Of a DNA stretch of 64,000 bases, positions 26,693-35,444 are shown in pieces. Where the stretch lies: positions 5,802 to 69,801 of the forward strand of contig NZ_KB900609.1 in the NCBI RefSeq assembly GCF_000379105.1. Direction: 5' to 3'. This DNA is from Methylobacterium sp. WSM2598 (lineage in GTDB: Bacteria; Pseudomonadota; Alphaproteobacteria; Rhizobiales; Beijerinckiaceae). The notes under the pieces are model-generated. The model did not search any database. It saw only the letters and a list, made by a program, of their open reading frames with translations, and was not told where the DNA came from. A program made the position numbers and the translations under genes. The number at the start of each line of letters is the position of its first letter. The stretch's first letter is position 1.

Positions 26693-27463
26693 TCATCGCG
26701 CCGCCGCGCGGGGCTCGCCGGGCACGATCGCCCGCGCGCGCTTGCCGTGGAAGTAGGAGCGCAGCCAGGGGTGGTCCGAGGCGAGCATCTCCTCGATCGG
26801 GCCCGCCGCGATGATCTGGCCGTCGCCGAGCGCCGCGATGCGGTCGCAGGCGGTGTAGAGGCTGTCGAGGTCGTGCGTGACCATGAACACGGTCAGGCCG
26901 AGCGTGCGCTGCAGGGTGGCGACAAGGTCGTCGAACTCGCCCGCGCCGATCGGGTCGAGGCCCGAGGTCGGCTCGTCGAGGAAGAGCACCTCCGGGTCGA
27001 GGGCCAGCGCCCGGGCGAGGGCCGCGCGCTTGATCATGCCGCCCGAGAGTTCGGAGGGCAGCTTGTCGGCCGCGTCCGGCTTGAGGCCGACGAGCTCGAT
27101 CTTGAGCCGCGCGAACTCGTCGAGCAGGCGCTCGGACAGGGTCAGGTGCTCGCGCATCGGCACCTGGATGTTCTGCTTGACGGTGAGGGCGGAGAACAGG
27201 GCGCCCTGCTGGAACAGCACGCCCCAGCGGCGCTCGATCAGGCGCCGCCGGGCCGGGGAGAGGCGGTCGACATCCTCCCCGAAGACCTCGATCGTGCCCG
27301 AGCGCTTCGGCACGAGGCCGAGCAGGGTCCGGGTCAGGACGGACTTGCCCTGGCCGGAGGGGCCGACGAAGCCCAGGATCTCGCCCCGGCGGATGTCGAG
27401 GTTCAGGCCCTTCAGGACCGTCCGCTCGCCGAAGCCGACCACGAGGTCGCGCACGCGGATCAC
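26693..27463 (-). CDS. ABC transporter ATP-binding protein, MlaF-type
   Basis: 256 residues from a GTG with GGGAGGCGACGC just upstream. Walker A GPSGQGKS at 34-41 (MlaF-type, with the unusual Gln), Q loop at about 85, signature LSGGM at 139-143, Walker B VLFLDEP at 159-165 and switch H197. It energises the MlaE permease on the cytoplasmic face. It lies 56 bases after mlaE and 51 before mlaD, in one operon. Confidence 0.9.
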   Translation of the reverse strand: MIRVRDLVVGFGERTVLKGLNLDIRRGEILGFVGPSGQGKSVLTRTLLGLVPKRSGTIEVFGEDVDRLSPARRRLIERRWGVLFQQGALFSALTVKQNIQVPMREHLTLSERLLDEFARLKIELVGLKPDAADKLPSELSGGMIKRAALARALALDPEVLFLDEPTSGLDPIGAGEFDDLVATLQRTLGLTVFMVTHDLDSLYTACDRIAALGDGQIIAAGPIEEMLASDHPWLRSYFHGKRARAIVPGEPRAAAR

Positions 27464-27519
27464 CGCGTCGCCTCCCGGGGAGGCAAGGGGTTGGGCGTGA
27501 GCTTGCACGGGAGCCGCTT

Positions 27520-28704
27520 CTACAGGTCGATGGCCGCGAAGAAGATGGCGAAGACGCCATCGAGCACGATGACCATGAAGATTGACTTGACGACTGAGGC
27601 GGTGACGTGGCGGCCGAGCGATTCCGCCGAGCCCTCGACGCGGAAGCCCTCGCTCGTCGCGATGATGCCGATGATCAGGGCCATGAAGGGGGCCTTCAGC
27701 ATGCCCACGAGGCCGTGCCGGACCGAGATCACCGCCTGCAGCCGCGCCAGGAAGGCGTCGAAGGACAGGTTGCCGTAGGCCATCGAGGTCAGGGCCCCGC
27801 CGAGCAGGGCCGCGACGTCGGCGAGGAAGCCGAGCATCGGCAGGGCCAGCATCAGGGCGAGGATGCGCGGCACGATCAGGATCTCGATCGGGTCGAGGCC
27901 CATCACCCGCAGGGCGTCGACCTCCTCGCGCATCCGCATCGAGCCGATCTCGGCCGTGAAGGCCGAGCCCGAGCGGCCCGCCACCATGATGGCGGTGAGC
28001 AGCACCCCGAGTTCGCGCAGCGTGAGGATGCCGATCATGTTGACGACGAAGGACTGCGCCCCGAAGCGCTGCAGCTGGATGATGCCCTGCTGGGTGACGA
28101 TGCAGCCGACCAGGAAGGCGATCAGCATGATGATCGGCGTGCCCCGATAGGCGATCTGCTCCATCTGGTTGACGAAGGAGGCGGCGCGGAAGCGGCGCGG
28201 CCGGGCCAGGACCCGCAGGCAGGCCGCCACCACCTCCCCGAGGAAGCCGAGCCAGGACAGGCCCTCCGCCCCGAGCCGGCGCAGGCCGGCCCCGAGCGCC
28301 TCGAGCCCGTCGAGGAGGCCGAGGCGGCGGCGGCGCGGGGGAGGGGGGGGGTCCCGCCGGTAGGCGACCTCGCGAAGCAGGATGCGGTGCTCGGGCCGGG
28401 CGCCCGCGTAGTCGACGGCGCGGCCCGCCGCCTCGATCTCGCTGCGGGTGCGCTCCAGCACGAAGGCCCCGAGCGTGTCGAGCCGGACCAGCCCGGAGAG
28501 ATCGACCTGCACGCGCGGCCCCGGCTCGCCCGGCGCCGCGATCGCGGCGGCGGCGGCCTCGACGGCGGGCGCCTGGTCGGCGGTCCAGGACCCGGTGAGC
28601 CGCGCCTGGACGCCGTCGCGGAAGCGCAGGAGGGTGGCGCCGGCCACGGTCAGGTGCGCGCTGGCCTCGGTCGACACGGGCCCGGCCTCCTGGTTGCTCG
28701 ACAT
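27520..28704 (-). CDS. MlaE-type permease with N-terminal STAS domain
   Basis: 394 residues. Residues 20-110 form a STAS-like domain (VQVDLSGLVRLDTLGAFVLERTR), equivalent to a fused MlaB. From about 150 follows the MlaE permease fold: five or six membrane helices with YRGTPIIMLIAFLVG, the conserved LTLRELGVLLTAIMVAGRSGSAFTAEIG loop, and DALRVMGLDP. A short poly-Pro stretch (about 119-123) separates the domains. The start at 28704 has GAGGGG directly upstream. The fusion replaces the stand-alone MlaB of enterobacteria. Confidence 0.9.
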   Translation of the reverse strand: MSSNQEAGPVSTEASAHLTVAGATLLRFRDGVQARLTGSWTADQAPAVEAAAAAIAAPGEPGPRVQVDLSGLVRLDTLGAFVLERTRSEIEAAGRAVDYAGARPEHRILLREVAYRRDPPPPPRRRRLGLLDGLEALGAGLRRLGAEGLSWLGFLGEVVAACLRVLARPRRFRAASFVNQMEQIAYRGTPIIMLIAFLVGCIVTQQGIIQLQRFGAQSFVVNMIGILTLRELGVLLTAIMVAGRSGSAFTAEIGSMRMREEVDALRVMGLDPIEILIVPRILALMLALPMLGFLADVAALLGGALTSMAYGNLSFDAFLARLQAVISVRHGLVGMLKAPFMALIIGIIATSEGFRVEGSAESLGRHVTASVVKSIFMVIVLDGVFAIFFAAIDL

Positions 28705-28718
28705 CCCCTCGGGCGGCC

Positions 28719-29954
28719 TTATAGCCTGGGCTCGCCGCGCGTGACAAACCGCGCCGCCCCGGCCCGGGCCGCCGCCGCGGTGAGGACGAGCGCGAGGGCG
28801 GCGACCGGGAGCATCAGGGCGAAGGCGAGGAGCGGCCCGCCCTGCCGGACGGCCGCCCCGCTCGCCAGGGTGGCGGCCGCGGAGGCGAGCGAGGCGCTCG
28901 CCGCGTAGATCCCCTGCGCCCGGCCGCGGGCCGCCTCCGGGGCGAGCCGCGCCAGCGCCCCCATCGCGCCGAGCTGGGTCGCCCCGAAGGTGAGCCCGTG
29001 CAGCGCCTGGAGGGGCAGCAGGGCGGCCGCCAGGCCCGGGCCCGAGCGGCCCGAGAGGTCCGAGAGGCCCGAGAGGCCCGAGAGGCCAATGAGCCCGGCC
29101 CAGCGCAGGAGCGCCGCCCCTGCCCCGAGGGCGAGGAGCCGGAAGGGCGCGTCGCGCAGGGCCGCGACGCGTCCGACCAGGACGAAGAAGGCGATCTCGG
29201 CGACGACGCCGGTCGCCCAGGCGGCGCCGATGAGGGGCGGAGTGAGGCCCAGCGACGTCCAGTGGATGCTGCCGAAGGCGTAGACCGCCGCGTGGCTCGC
29301 CTGGGCCGACGCGGCCGCCGCCATGGCGAGCCGCAGCGCGAGGGGGAGCCGGGCGGAGCCCGGCGGCGTCCGGCGCGCCGGCTCCGCCGCGGTTCCGGCG
29401 GCCAGCGCCGCGCTGCCCAGCGCCGAGACGAGGCCGAGGCCGGCCAGGAAGGCCGTGACCCCGGCCCGCTCGCCGACCAGCCCGAGCAGCCAGCCGCCGG
29501 CGAGGCTCGCGGCCAGGAAGCCGAGGGAGCCCCCGAGCCGGATCCGCGCGTAGGCGAGGCGCGGGTCGCGCCGCACCGCCGCGAGGCAGAGGTAGTCGAG
29601 CGCCGGCACGAGCGGCGCCCCCGCCACCGCGTTGAGCGCGATCGCCCCGGCGAGGACGGGCCAGCCCCGCGCCGCCGCCGCGGGCATCAGCGCGTAGGTG
29701 AGGGCGAGCCCGAGGCTGCCCGCGACGAGGAGCGCCCGCGCGGTGACGCCCCGGTCGATCAGCGCCACCAGCGGCGCGGTGGCGACGATCTTCACGGCGA
29801 TCGGCAGGGCCACCAGGGCGCCGATCACTTCCGGCGGCAGCCCGAGGCTCGCGAGCCAGAGCGGCAGGAACGGCATCGCCACGCCGATCCCCGCGAAGAT
29901 CAGGGCGTAGAGCAGGCCGAGGCGCGGGCCGGCGGCGAGGGGGAGCAGGGACAT
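28719..29954 (-). CDS. MFS transporter (MFS_1-like, HcaT/PPP-type)
   Basis: 411 residues with 12 hydrophobic segments, beginning GPRLGLLYALIFAGIGVAMPFLPLWLASLGL, typical of the small sugar/phenylpropionate-type MFS subgroup. Inside a loop (about 290-303) a 9-bp tandem DNA array encodes LSGLSGLSDLSG, a low-complexity insertion. The end is only 14 bases from the mlaE start, so the two share a transcript or a promoter lies within this gene. The substrate is unknown. Confidence 0.8.
   Translation of the reverse strand: MSLLPLAAGPRLGLLYALIFAGIGVAMPFLPLWLASLGLPPEVIGALVALPIAVKIVATAPLVALIDRGVTARALLVAGSLGLALTYALMPAAAARGWPVLAGAIALNAVAGAPLVPALDYLCLAAVRRDPRLAYARIRLGGSLGFLAASLAGGWLLGLVGERAGVTAFLAGLGLVSALGSAALAAGTAAEPARRTPPGSARLPLALRLAMAAAASAQASHAAVYAFGSIHWTSLGLTPPLIGAAWATGVVAEIAFFVLVGRVAALRDAPFRLLALGAGAALLRWAGLIGLSGLSGLSDLSGRSGPGLAAALLPLQALHGLTFGATQLGAMGALARLAPEAARGRAQGIYAASASLASAAATLASGAAVRQGGPLLAFALMLPVAALALVLTAAAARAGAARFVTRGEPRL
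29042..29086. repeat. 9-bp x 5 tandem array inside the MFS gene
   Basis: Five consecutive units of CCGAGAGGC (two with one change). The array is in frame and adds Leu-Ser-Gly/Asp triplets to a transporter loop, so copy-number change would not shift the frame. Confidence 0.85.
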
Positions 29955-30058
29955 CGCCTCCGGTTGACAACGGACGTCGCGTAAGCGGCCGTTAACGTGG
30001 GGATGTCAAGCCATGAAAACGGGCCATCGGGCGCCCTCACAGTCCCGGGACACGCACC

Positions 30059-30925
30059 ATGGCAGGCTTCACCTCGCTCCCGACGCCCGGCGCGGACGAG
30101 TATGGCGTGATCGAGTCGGCGCTGATGGAAACGGCGCGGGGCCGGTGGTTCCTGGCCGAGTTCGCCCGGCGCCAGCGCGGGGACGACACCGAGCGCCTGC
30201 TCGCGGCGATCGGACGCCTGGAATCCACCATCGCGGCGGACCGGCAGGTGCCGGAGATGGACCGCATGCGCCTCGACCTCGTCGAGATGGTCAAGGCGAT
30301 CAGCCGCACCAAGGACGAGATCACGGCGATCCAGTCGCCGGACCAGGACCAGAGCCGCCTCGAAGCCGCCTCGGAGGCCCTCGACGCGATCGTGCGCACC
30401 ACGGAGCGGGCCACCTCCGACATCCTCGCCGCGGCCGAGGAGATGCAGGAGGTTGCCTGGACCCTGCGCGAGAGCGGCGCCGACAGCCGGGTCTGCGACA
30501 TGCTCGACCAGAACGCGACCCGGATCTACACCGCCTGCTCGTTCCAGGACCTGACCGCCCAGCGCACCAGCCGGATCGTCAACACGCTGCGCTACCTGGA
30601 GCAGCGGCTCACCGCCATGATCGAGATCTGGGGCGGCGACGCCGACGCGGCCCCGCCGCCGCCGGAGCCGGTGGCGCCCTCGCCCGAACTCGCCCAGAGC
30701 GACGTCGACGCGATGATCGCGACGTCGGCGCCGCCCCCTCCGCCGGTGCGCCGCCGCGACCTGGAGGACCCGGTTCTGGCCTCGGACGACATCGCCTTCG
30801 TGCCGAGCCTGCCGGCGCCCCCGGCCGAGCCGGCTCCCTTCGAGGGCGAGAACCTCGCGCTCGGCGCGGCCTTCGCCGACCTCGACGGGCTCCCGCCGAC
30901 CGAGAAGATCATCCGCTTCAGCTGA
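30059..30925 (+). CDS. cheZ: CheZ-family protein phosphatase
   Basis: 288 residues. The long four-helix bundle region (about 40-195) carries the CheZ active-site motif FQDLTAQR with D164 and the catalytic Q168, which positions water on phospho-CheY. A Pro-rich linker leads to AQSDVDAMI (about 215), resembling the CheY-docking element, and a conserved end EKIIRFS. It dephosphorylates CheY-type regulators in the cytoplasm. No other chemotaxis gene lies nearby. Confidence 0.82.
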   Translation: MAGFTSLPTPGADEYGVIESALMETARGRWFLAEFARRQRGDDTERLLAAIGRLESTIAADRQVPEMDRMRLDLVEMVKAISRTKDEITAIQSPDQDQSRLEAASEALDAIVRTTERATSDILAAAEEMQEVAWTLRESGADSRVCDMLDQNATRIYTACSFQDLTAQRTSRIVNTLRYLEQRLTAMIEIWGGDADAAPPPPEPVAPSPELAQSDVDAMIATSAPPPPPVRRRDLEDPVLASDDIAFVPSLPAPPAEPAPFEGENLALGAAFADLDGLPPTEKIIRFS

Positions 30926-30997
30926 CGGGGCGCGCCCGGGCCGCGCCTCGCGGGTGCCACGATCGGGCGGCAGAGCGGCCCCTCCCGCGAGACGATT

Positions 30998-31438
30998 ATG
31001 CCCCTTCACCTCCTCAAGCTCTGCGTCGGCTGCGACTCGATCGGCGACCTGGAGGCGTGGATCGCCGAGCGGCGCGACGGCGCGCGGCGGGCCGGGACGG
31101 CCTTCGAGCAGGTCCACACCACCCGCATGGTCCCCAAGCGCGCCGACGCGATCGCGGGAGCGGGCTCGCTCTACTGGGTGATCAAGGGGCTCGTCGCCTG
31201 CCGCCAGCCGATCCGGGCGATCCGGCCCTTCGTGGACGGGGACGGGATCGGCCGCTGCCACCTCGTCCTCGATCCGTCCGTGGTGCCGGTCGAGCCGCGC
31301 CCCTGCCGGCCGTTCCAGGGTTGGCGCTACCTCGCGGAGGCCGACGCGCCCCGCGACCTCGGCCGCGACGCGGCGGTGAGCCTCTCGGCGATGCCCGAGG
31401 CGATGCGCCGGGAACTCGCGGCCCTGGGGCTGCTCTGA
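30998..31438 (+). CDS. DUF1489 family protein
   Basis: 146 residues that match the alphaproteobacterial DUF1489 family in length and layout: HLLKLCVGCDSIGDLEAW at the start, TTRMVPKRADAI, SLYWVIKGLVACRQPI and PFQGWRYLAEADAPRDL. It is a cytoplasmic protein of unknown function, widely conserved in Rhizobiales. It is encoded 72 bases after cheZ on the same strand. Confidence 0.88.
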   Translation: MPLHLLKLCVGCDSIGDLEAWIAERRDGARRAGTAFEQVHTTRMVPKRADAIAGAGSLYWVIKGLVACRQPIRAIRPFVDGDGIGRCHLVLDPSVVPVEPRPCRPFQGWRYLAEADAPRDLGRDAAVSLSAMPEAMRRELAALGLL

Positions 31439-31558
31439 GAGGGTGGGGACGGTGCGAGGTGCGGCCTGCCCGGCTTGGCCCTGCCGCGAAGGGTGAACCG
31501 TGGGGCGGGAGACGCATGGCGCCCGCGCCGTTCCCCGTCCGCGAGGTTCCCGGCCCGT

Positions 31559-32326
31559 TCAAGCCCCGGCCGCCGCGCCGCGAAGCCCGACCAGCACCCG
31601 CACGTCCCCCTCGCGGCAGAGCCGCGCCATCCGGGGCTCGGCCAGCCCCGTGTCGGTGACCGCGTAGCCGAGCCCTTCGAGGAGGGCGCGGACCGCCGCG
31701 GAGGGCGCGCCGTAGCAGCCGTGGGTCTCGACCGCGACGACCCGCGGGCGGATCGTCATGGCGCCGAGGATCACCGTCTCGGCGCCCTCGCAGTCGAGTT
31801 CGAGCAGGTCGGTCGGGGGCAGGTCGGCCGGGGCCACGATCCGGGCGCCGCCGGCCCCGCCATAGACCCGGACCGGCGCCCCGACGACGGCGTGGTGCAG
31901 CCGCACCCGCGCGGCGACCCCGTTCGCCTCCAGCATCCGGCGCGTCGCCGCGATCCCGCCCGGGTCGCCTTCGTAGGCGGTGACCGTGCCCTCCGCGCCG
32001 ACCCCGAGGGCCGCGACCGCGGTCGTGACGCCGCTCCCGGTGCCCACCACCGTCACGGCGTCGCCCGGGCGGAGATGGGCGCGCAGGGCCCGGACCAGCC
32101 CCTCCTCGAAATCGGGAATGTCCTGCGCCACCAGGGCGGCGGGGAGCCAGCGGTCGCCCCAGCGGCGGTAGCGGCCGGTCGGCAGCCCCGCGTAGAGGAC
32201 CGGCTCCGCCCACGGCAGGTGACGGCGCAGGGCCCGGTCGTAGGCGACGGAGGCGGCCTTGGCGGCGAGGCCGGCGAGGCCGCGCTCCGCCCGCAGGAAG
32301 GCGGCCTTCTCCAGGATCTCGCGCAT
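31559..32326 (-). CDS. FkbM-family methyltransferase
   Basis: 255 residues. SAM-binding Rossmann motif VVGTGSGVTT at about 92-101, then acidic loop AYEGDPGG, a LDCEGAE motif characteristic of FkbM enzymes and AVETHGCYG. The family O-methylates sugars or small molecules, often in glycan clusters. It is convergent with DUF1489 and upstream of no obvious partner. The substrate is unknown. Confidence 0.8.
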   Translation of the reverse strand: MREILEKAAFLRAERGLAGLAAKAASVAYDRALRRHLPWAEPVLYAGLPTGRYRRWGDRWLPAALVAQDIPDFEEGLVRALRAHLRPGDAVTVVGTGSGVTTAVAALGVGAEGTVTAYEGDPGGIAATRRMLEANGVAARVRLHHAVVGAPVRVYGGAGGARIVAPADLPPTDLLELDCEGAETVILGAMTIRPRVVAVETHGCYGAPSAAVRALLEGLGYAVTDTGLAEPRMARLCREGDVRVLVGLRGAAAGA

Positions 32327-32402
32327 GGCCGCCGGCCGCCCCTCCCGCCCGTGTTGTGGCCGCGATAGAGCACCGACGTGGACGTGTAAACGCGGTCCTG
32401 CC

Positions 32403-33290
32403 TCAGCCCGGGCAGCGCTGGGGCGCGAGGGGTGGGGCCGGGCTGCGCGACAGGCGCACCGCGTCGGCGGCGTAGAGGGCGAGGGCGATCCAGGTGAACC
32501 CGAACACGGCCGCCCGGGCCGGGTCCAGGCTCTCGCCGAACACCGTCACGCTCAGCAGGAGGGTGCAGGTCGGCGAGAGGTACTGCATCAGCCCGAGCGT
32601 CGCCAGCTTCAGGCGCCGCGCCGCGGCCGCGAACCAGATCAGCGGCAGCGAGGTCGTGATGCCGGTCAGGAGCAGGAGCCCGGCCGTGCGCCCGTCGAGG
32701 GCCGGGAGGGCGGCGGACTCGGGCGCGGCACCGGCGAGGTAGGCCAAGGCCGCCGGCAGCAGCAGCACGGTCTCGGCGCCGAAGCCGAGGATCGGGTCGA
32801 TCGGCACCAGCTTGCGGATCAGCGCGTAGAGGGCGAAGCTCGTGGCGAGCGCGAGGGCGAGCCAGGGCAGGGTTCCGGCGAGCGCCACCGCCGCGGCGAC
32901 CCCGGCCGCCGCGAGCCCCACCGCCCAGGCCTGGAGCGGGCGCAGCCGCTCGCCCAGCACCGCGGCGCCGAGCGCCACGGCCACCAGCGGGTTGATGAAG
33001 TAGCCGAGGCTCGCCTCGACCATGTGCCCGTTCTGGACCGCCCAGAGATAGAGCGACCAGTTCACCGCGATCAGCAGCGCCGAGACGGCGAGCAGCGCGT
33101 GCCGCCGCGCGGGCACGAAGGGCGCGCGGCGCCCGCGCAGGACCACCAGCAGGAGGAGCACGAACAGGCTCGACCACAGGATGCGGTGGGCGAGGATCGT
33201 CCAGGGCGGCAGGCTGCCGAGGAGGCGAAAGTGCAGCGGGACCAGGAGGCCCCAGCACAGATAGGCGCCGAGCGCGTAGACGAGTCCCAC
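32403..33290 (-). CDS. rarD: RarD-type EamA transporter
   Basis: 295 residues from the GTG at 33290, chosen because GGAGGAGG lies right upstream; the frame is open 38 more codons but that part is non-hydrophobic and proline-rich. Ten membrane segments with the RarD hallmark GLLVPLHFRLL...ILAHRILWS and NWSLYLWAVQNGHMVEASLGYFINPL. RarD proteins are inner-membrane drug/metabolite carriers of uncertain substrate. Confidence 0.88.
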   Translation of the reverse strand: MGLVYALGAYLCWGLLVPLHFRLLGSLPPWTILAHRILWSSLFVLLLLVVLRGRRAPFVPARRHALLAVSALLIAVNWSLYLWAVQNGHMVEASLGYFINPLVAVALGAAVLGERLRPLQAWAVGLAAAGVAAAVALAGTLPWLALALATSFALYALIRKLVPIDPILGFGAETVLLLPAALAYLAGAAPESAALPALDGRTAGLLLLTGITTSLPLIWFAAAARRLKLATLGLMQYLSPTCTLLLSVTVFGESLDPARAAVFGFTWIALALYAADAVRLSRSPAPPLAPQRCPG

Positions 33291-33459
33291 CGCCTCCTCC
33301 CGAGACGTCCCCGCGGCCGTTCCCGGGAGACCCTGCCCTCTCTGCCCGAGCGGGGGGAGCGACGCCACGGGGCGCGGCGGGGGACCGGCATCCGCCCGGC
33401 GCATGACCGGTGCCGGTCCCGGGCCGCAGCCCTCACCGGAATCGCACGAGGCAATTCTG

Positions 33460-33507
33460 GTGAGTCCCTTGCCTTGTGAGTCTCTTGCCTGGTGGGTCTC
33501 TTGGTCC
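33460..33507. repeat. 16-bp x 3 tandem array
   Basis: Units at 33460-33475, 33476-33491 and 33492-33507 of the form GTGAGTCYCTTGCCTK, with a few changes in the third. It lies in the 264-base gap upstream of rarD, where no gene is seen. Confidence 0.7.
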
Positions 33508-33554
33508 GCATCCTGTTTCGCCGCCGAGCCGGTGACCGGTTCGGCGCATGGCGC

Positions 33555-33890
33555 TCAGCGCCGATGCTGGCTCGACAGGCTGCTGTCGTTGCCCGAGACG
33601 GTGGTCATCGGCGCCTCGGCGCCGCTGGTGTTGTCGCCGCCGGTCGGCTGACCGCCCCGCGGCGCGCCGGTCTCGTCGAAGTCCCGGCGGTTCGCGGAAT
33701 GGTCCTGGTACTGCTCGGTCTGCACGTTCTTGCTGTCGAGCCCGCGCTCGTGGCTGTGGCGGGACTTGTCGCGGTTGCTCAGCACCATGTTCTCCGGGAG
33801 GATCCCCTCCGGCAACTCGGTCATCGCGCCGGTCCCCGAGCCCTTGCCCTGCGTCCCGGGACCCATGTGGTGCTTGTCGGCCTTCGCCAT
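33555..33890 (-). CDS. Small hydrophilic protein, unknown function
   Basis: 111 residues from the ATG at 33890, preceded by GAGGAGCAGG. Very hydrophilic and probably disordered, rich in Gly, Ser, Asn, Asp and Lys, with motifs ELPEGILPENMVLSNRDKSRHS and NRRDFDETGAPRGG. No Cys and no hydrophobic segment. Similar short proteins occur in Methylobacterium; function unknown, possibly stress-related. Confidence 0.6.
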   Translation of the reverse strand: MAKADKHHMGPGTQGKGSGTGAMTELPEGILPENMVLSNRDKSRHSHERGLDSKNVQTEQYQDHSANRRDFDETGAPRGGQPTGGDNTSGAEAPMTTVSGNDSSLSSQHRR

Positions 33891-34026
33891 CCTGCTCCTC
33901 CGGCTGCCGAGCGGGGCCAAATACCCCATCGGGGTACCTGAGATGAGCAGGCGGGGCGCGGCCGGCAAGCGTCGCGGGCGGAAATATCGCGCTGGAACCT
34001 TTCGGCCCCGCGCGCGATGCCGGCGC

Positions 34027-34416
34027 TCACCCCTTCTTGTCGCAGGGATACGCGTCCCGGAGGGCGAGGAGCGCCAGCACGCCCGCGCTCTCGCGCAGGG
34101 CGGGCGGGTGCGCCTTGCCGTAGGCGACCACCGCCCGGATCAGCTGCAGGAGCGTCCCCTCGGGCGGCAGGCAGGCCCCGAGCAGGGGCGGCGCGTCGGC
34201 GCGCTCGGCCACCACGGCGAGGTTCTGCACCGCGCTCATGAAGGCGAAGCAGCTCACCGTGTCGGGGTCCTGCCGGTAGTCGAGGGTGTCGCCGCGCTGC
34301 TTGGCGGTCCGCAGGAGGCTCTTGCACTGCGTCACGATCTGGTCGCCATCCGCCGCGGACGCGTCCGACGCCGCGAGGCACGCCGCGGTGGCCACGACCA
34401 GCATCCATCTCACCAT
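34027..34416 (-). CDS. Exported Rap1a/Tai-like protein
   Basis: 129 residues: a signal peptide ending around DASAADG, then a compact helical domain with four Cys (QCKSLL, VSCFAF, GACLPPEG, YPCDKK) and the pattern CLPPEGTLLQLIRAVVAYGKAHP, typical of the Rap1a/Tai immunity superfamily. Members protect against type VI amidase effectors in the periplasm, but many homologues have no linked effector. None is seen here, so the role may differ. Confidence 0.6.
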   Translation of the reverse strand: MVRWMLVVATAACLAASDASAADGDQIVTQCKSLLRTAKQRGDTLDYRQDPDTVSCFAFMSAVQNLAVVAERADAPPLLGACLPPEGTLLQLIRAVVAYGKAHPPALRESAGVLALLALRDAYPCDKKG

Positions 34417-34577
34417 GGGGGATCCCTGACACGAGGCGGTCGCGAGCGACCGCGGGCGCGCAGCCTAGCAAGCGGAGGCGGCGGGGACGCAACCCACGGT
34501 GTCGGATCCCACGGCCGCGTTGACGCACCGTGGCGCGCGGGCCGCACCCGGCAGGGGCGCGGCCGAGCGCGGGCGCG

Positions 34578-35303
34578 TCAGCGGGCCGGGTAGATCACCC
34601 GCATGGCGGTCTCCGCCCGCGCGTCGCTCTCGGACCGCATGGCGGTCTCGGTCCGCGCCTCCTCCGGCGCGGTCCACGGTTTCGGGGCGTGGCGGACGAG
34701 GCGGGCCATCAGCTTGCGGGCCTCGTCGGCCGGCAGCGCCCCGATCGGGGCCGTGCGGGCGAGCAACTCGCGGCGGGTCTGGTCGTTGACGACCCGCGAG
34801 CGGCGCACATCCTCGAACTCGCCCGGGCGGTGCGTGGCGGAGCCCGCCGCGCCCACGAAGACGCGCGGTCCCTCCGGCATGATGACGATGTCGCCGTGGC
34901 GCAGGGTCGGGTCGCGCAGGAGGGCGGCCCGGGCCTCGGAGGGATTGGTGATCCGCTCGGCCGGGACCAGGACCTTGAGGGCCCCGGCCTTGTCCTCGGC
35001 CGGGGCCTTGGGCAGGGCGGCGTAGCGGGCCCGGTGGCGCAGGGCGGCCCGGGCGTCGGCCCGGTTGCGCCCCGCGAGGCGCCGCCGCAGCCGGGTCGTC
35101 GGCTCGGCGAGGGGCTGCGGGATCGCCGCGGGGGCCGTGCTGCGAGCGGCGGCGCCGCCGAACAGGGCCCCGAACAGGCCGCCGAGCCCGTCCCCCTCGG
35201 TCGCCCGGCCCGCGCCGGCCGTCGAGATCAGCAGGCATCCCGAAACCAGGGCCAGGAACAGGCCGCGCCGGGGCGCGGCCGAGCGGGAACGATGCGACGG
35301 CAT
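34578..35303 (-). CDS. Exported protein of unknown function
   Basis: 241 residues with a signal peptide (hydrophobic core GLFLALVSGCLLISTAGAG). The mature protein is basic, with a glycine-rich GLGGLFGALFGG segment and a conserved-looking block LRHGDIVIMPEGPRVFVGA around 136-154, followed by helical charged segments. No known domain recognised. It is monocistronic between Rap1a-like and RlpA genes. Confidence 0.55.
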   Translation of the reverse strand: MPSHRSRSAAPRRGLFLALVSGCLLISTAGAGRATEGDGLGGLFGALFGGAAARSTAPAAIPQPLAEPTTRLRRRLAGRNRADARAALRHRARYAALPKAPAEDKAGALKVLVPAERITNPSEARAALLRDPTLRHGDIVIMPEGPRVFVGAAGSATHRPGEFEDVRRSRVVNDQTRRELLARTAPIGALPADEARKLMARLVRHAPKPWTAPEEARTETAMRSESDARAETAMRVIYPAR

Positions 35304-35444
35304 GGAGCCTCTCCCCGGGCACTATCGGAACGGCGAAGGTCTTGTGTCCTCCAACCTCGACTGTGCCCGAACAGTTCCGCTGCCGTCCGGAAAACTTGAC
35401 GTTGTCTGATCGATCCCGCCGGGGGACAGTGCGGCGCCGGCGCC

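Noticed and set aside
34027-35303. Toxin-immunity pair formed by the Rap1a-like gene and the exported protein upstream
   Set aside because: The exported protein shows no amidase or other toxin motif, and there is no type VI component nearby.
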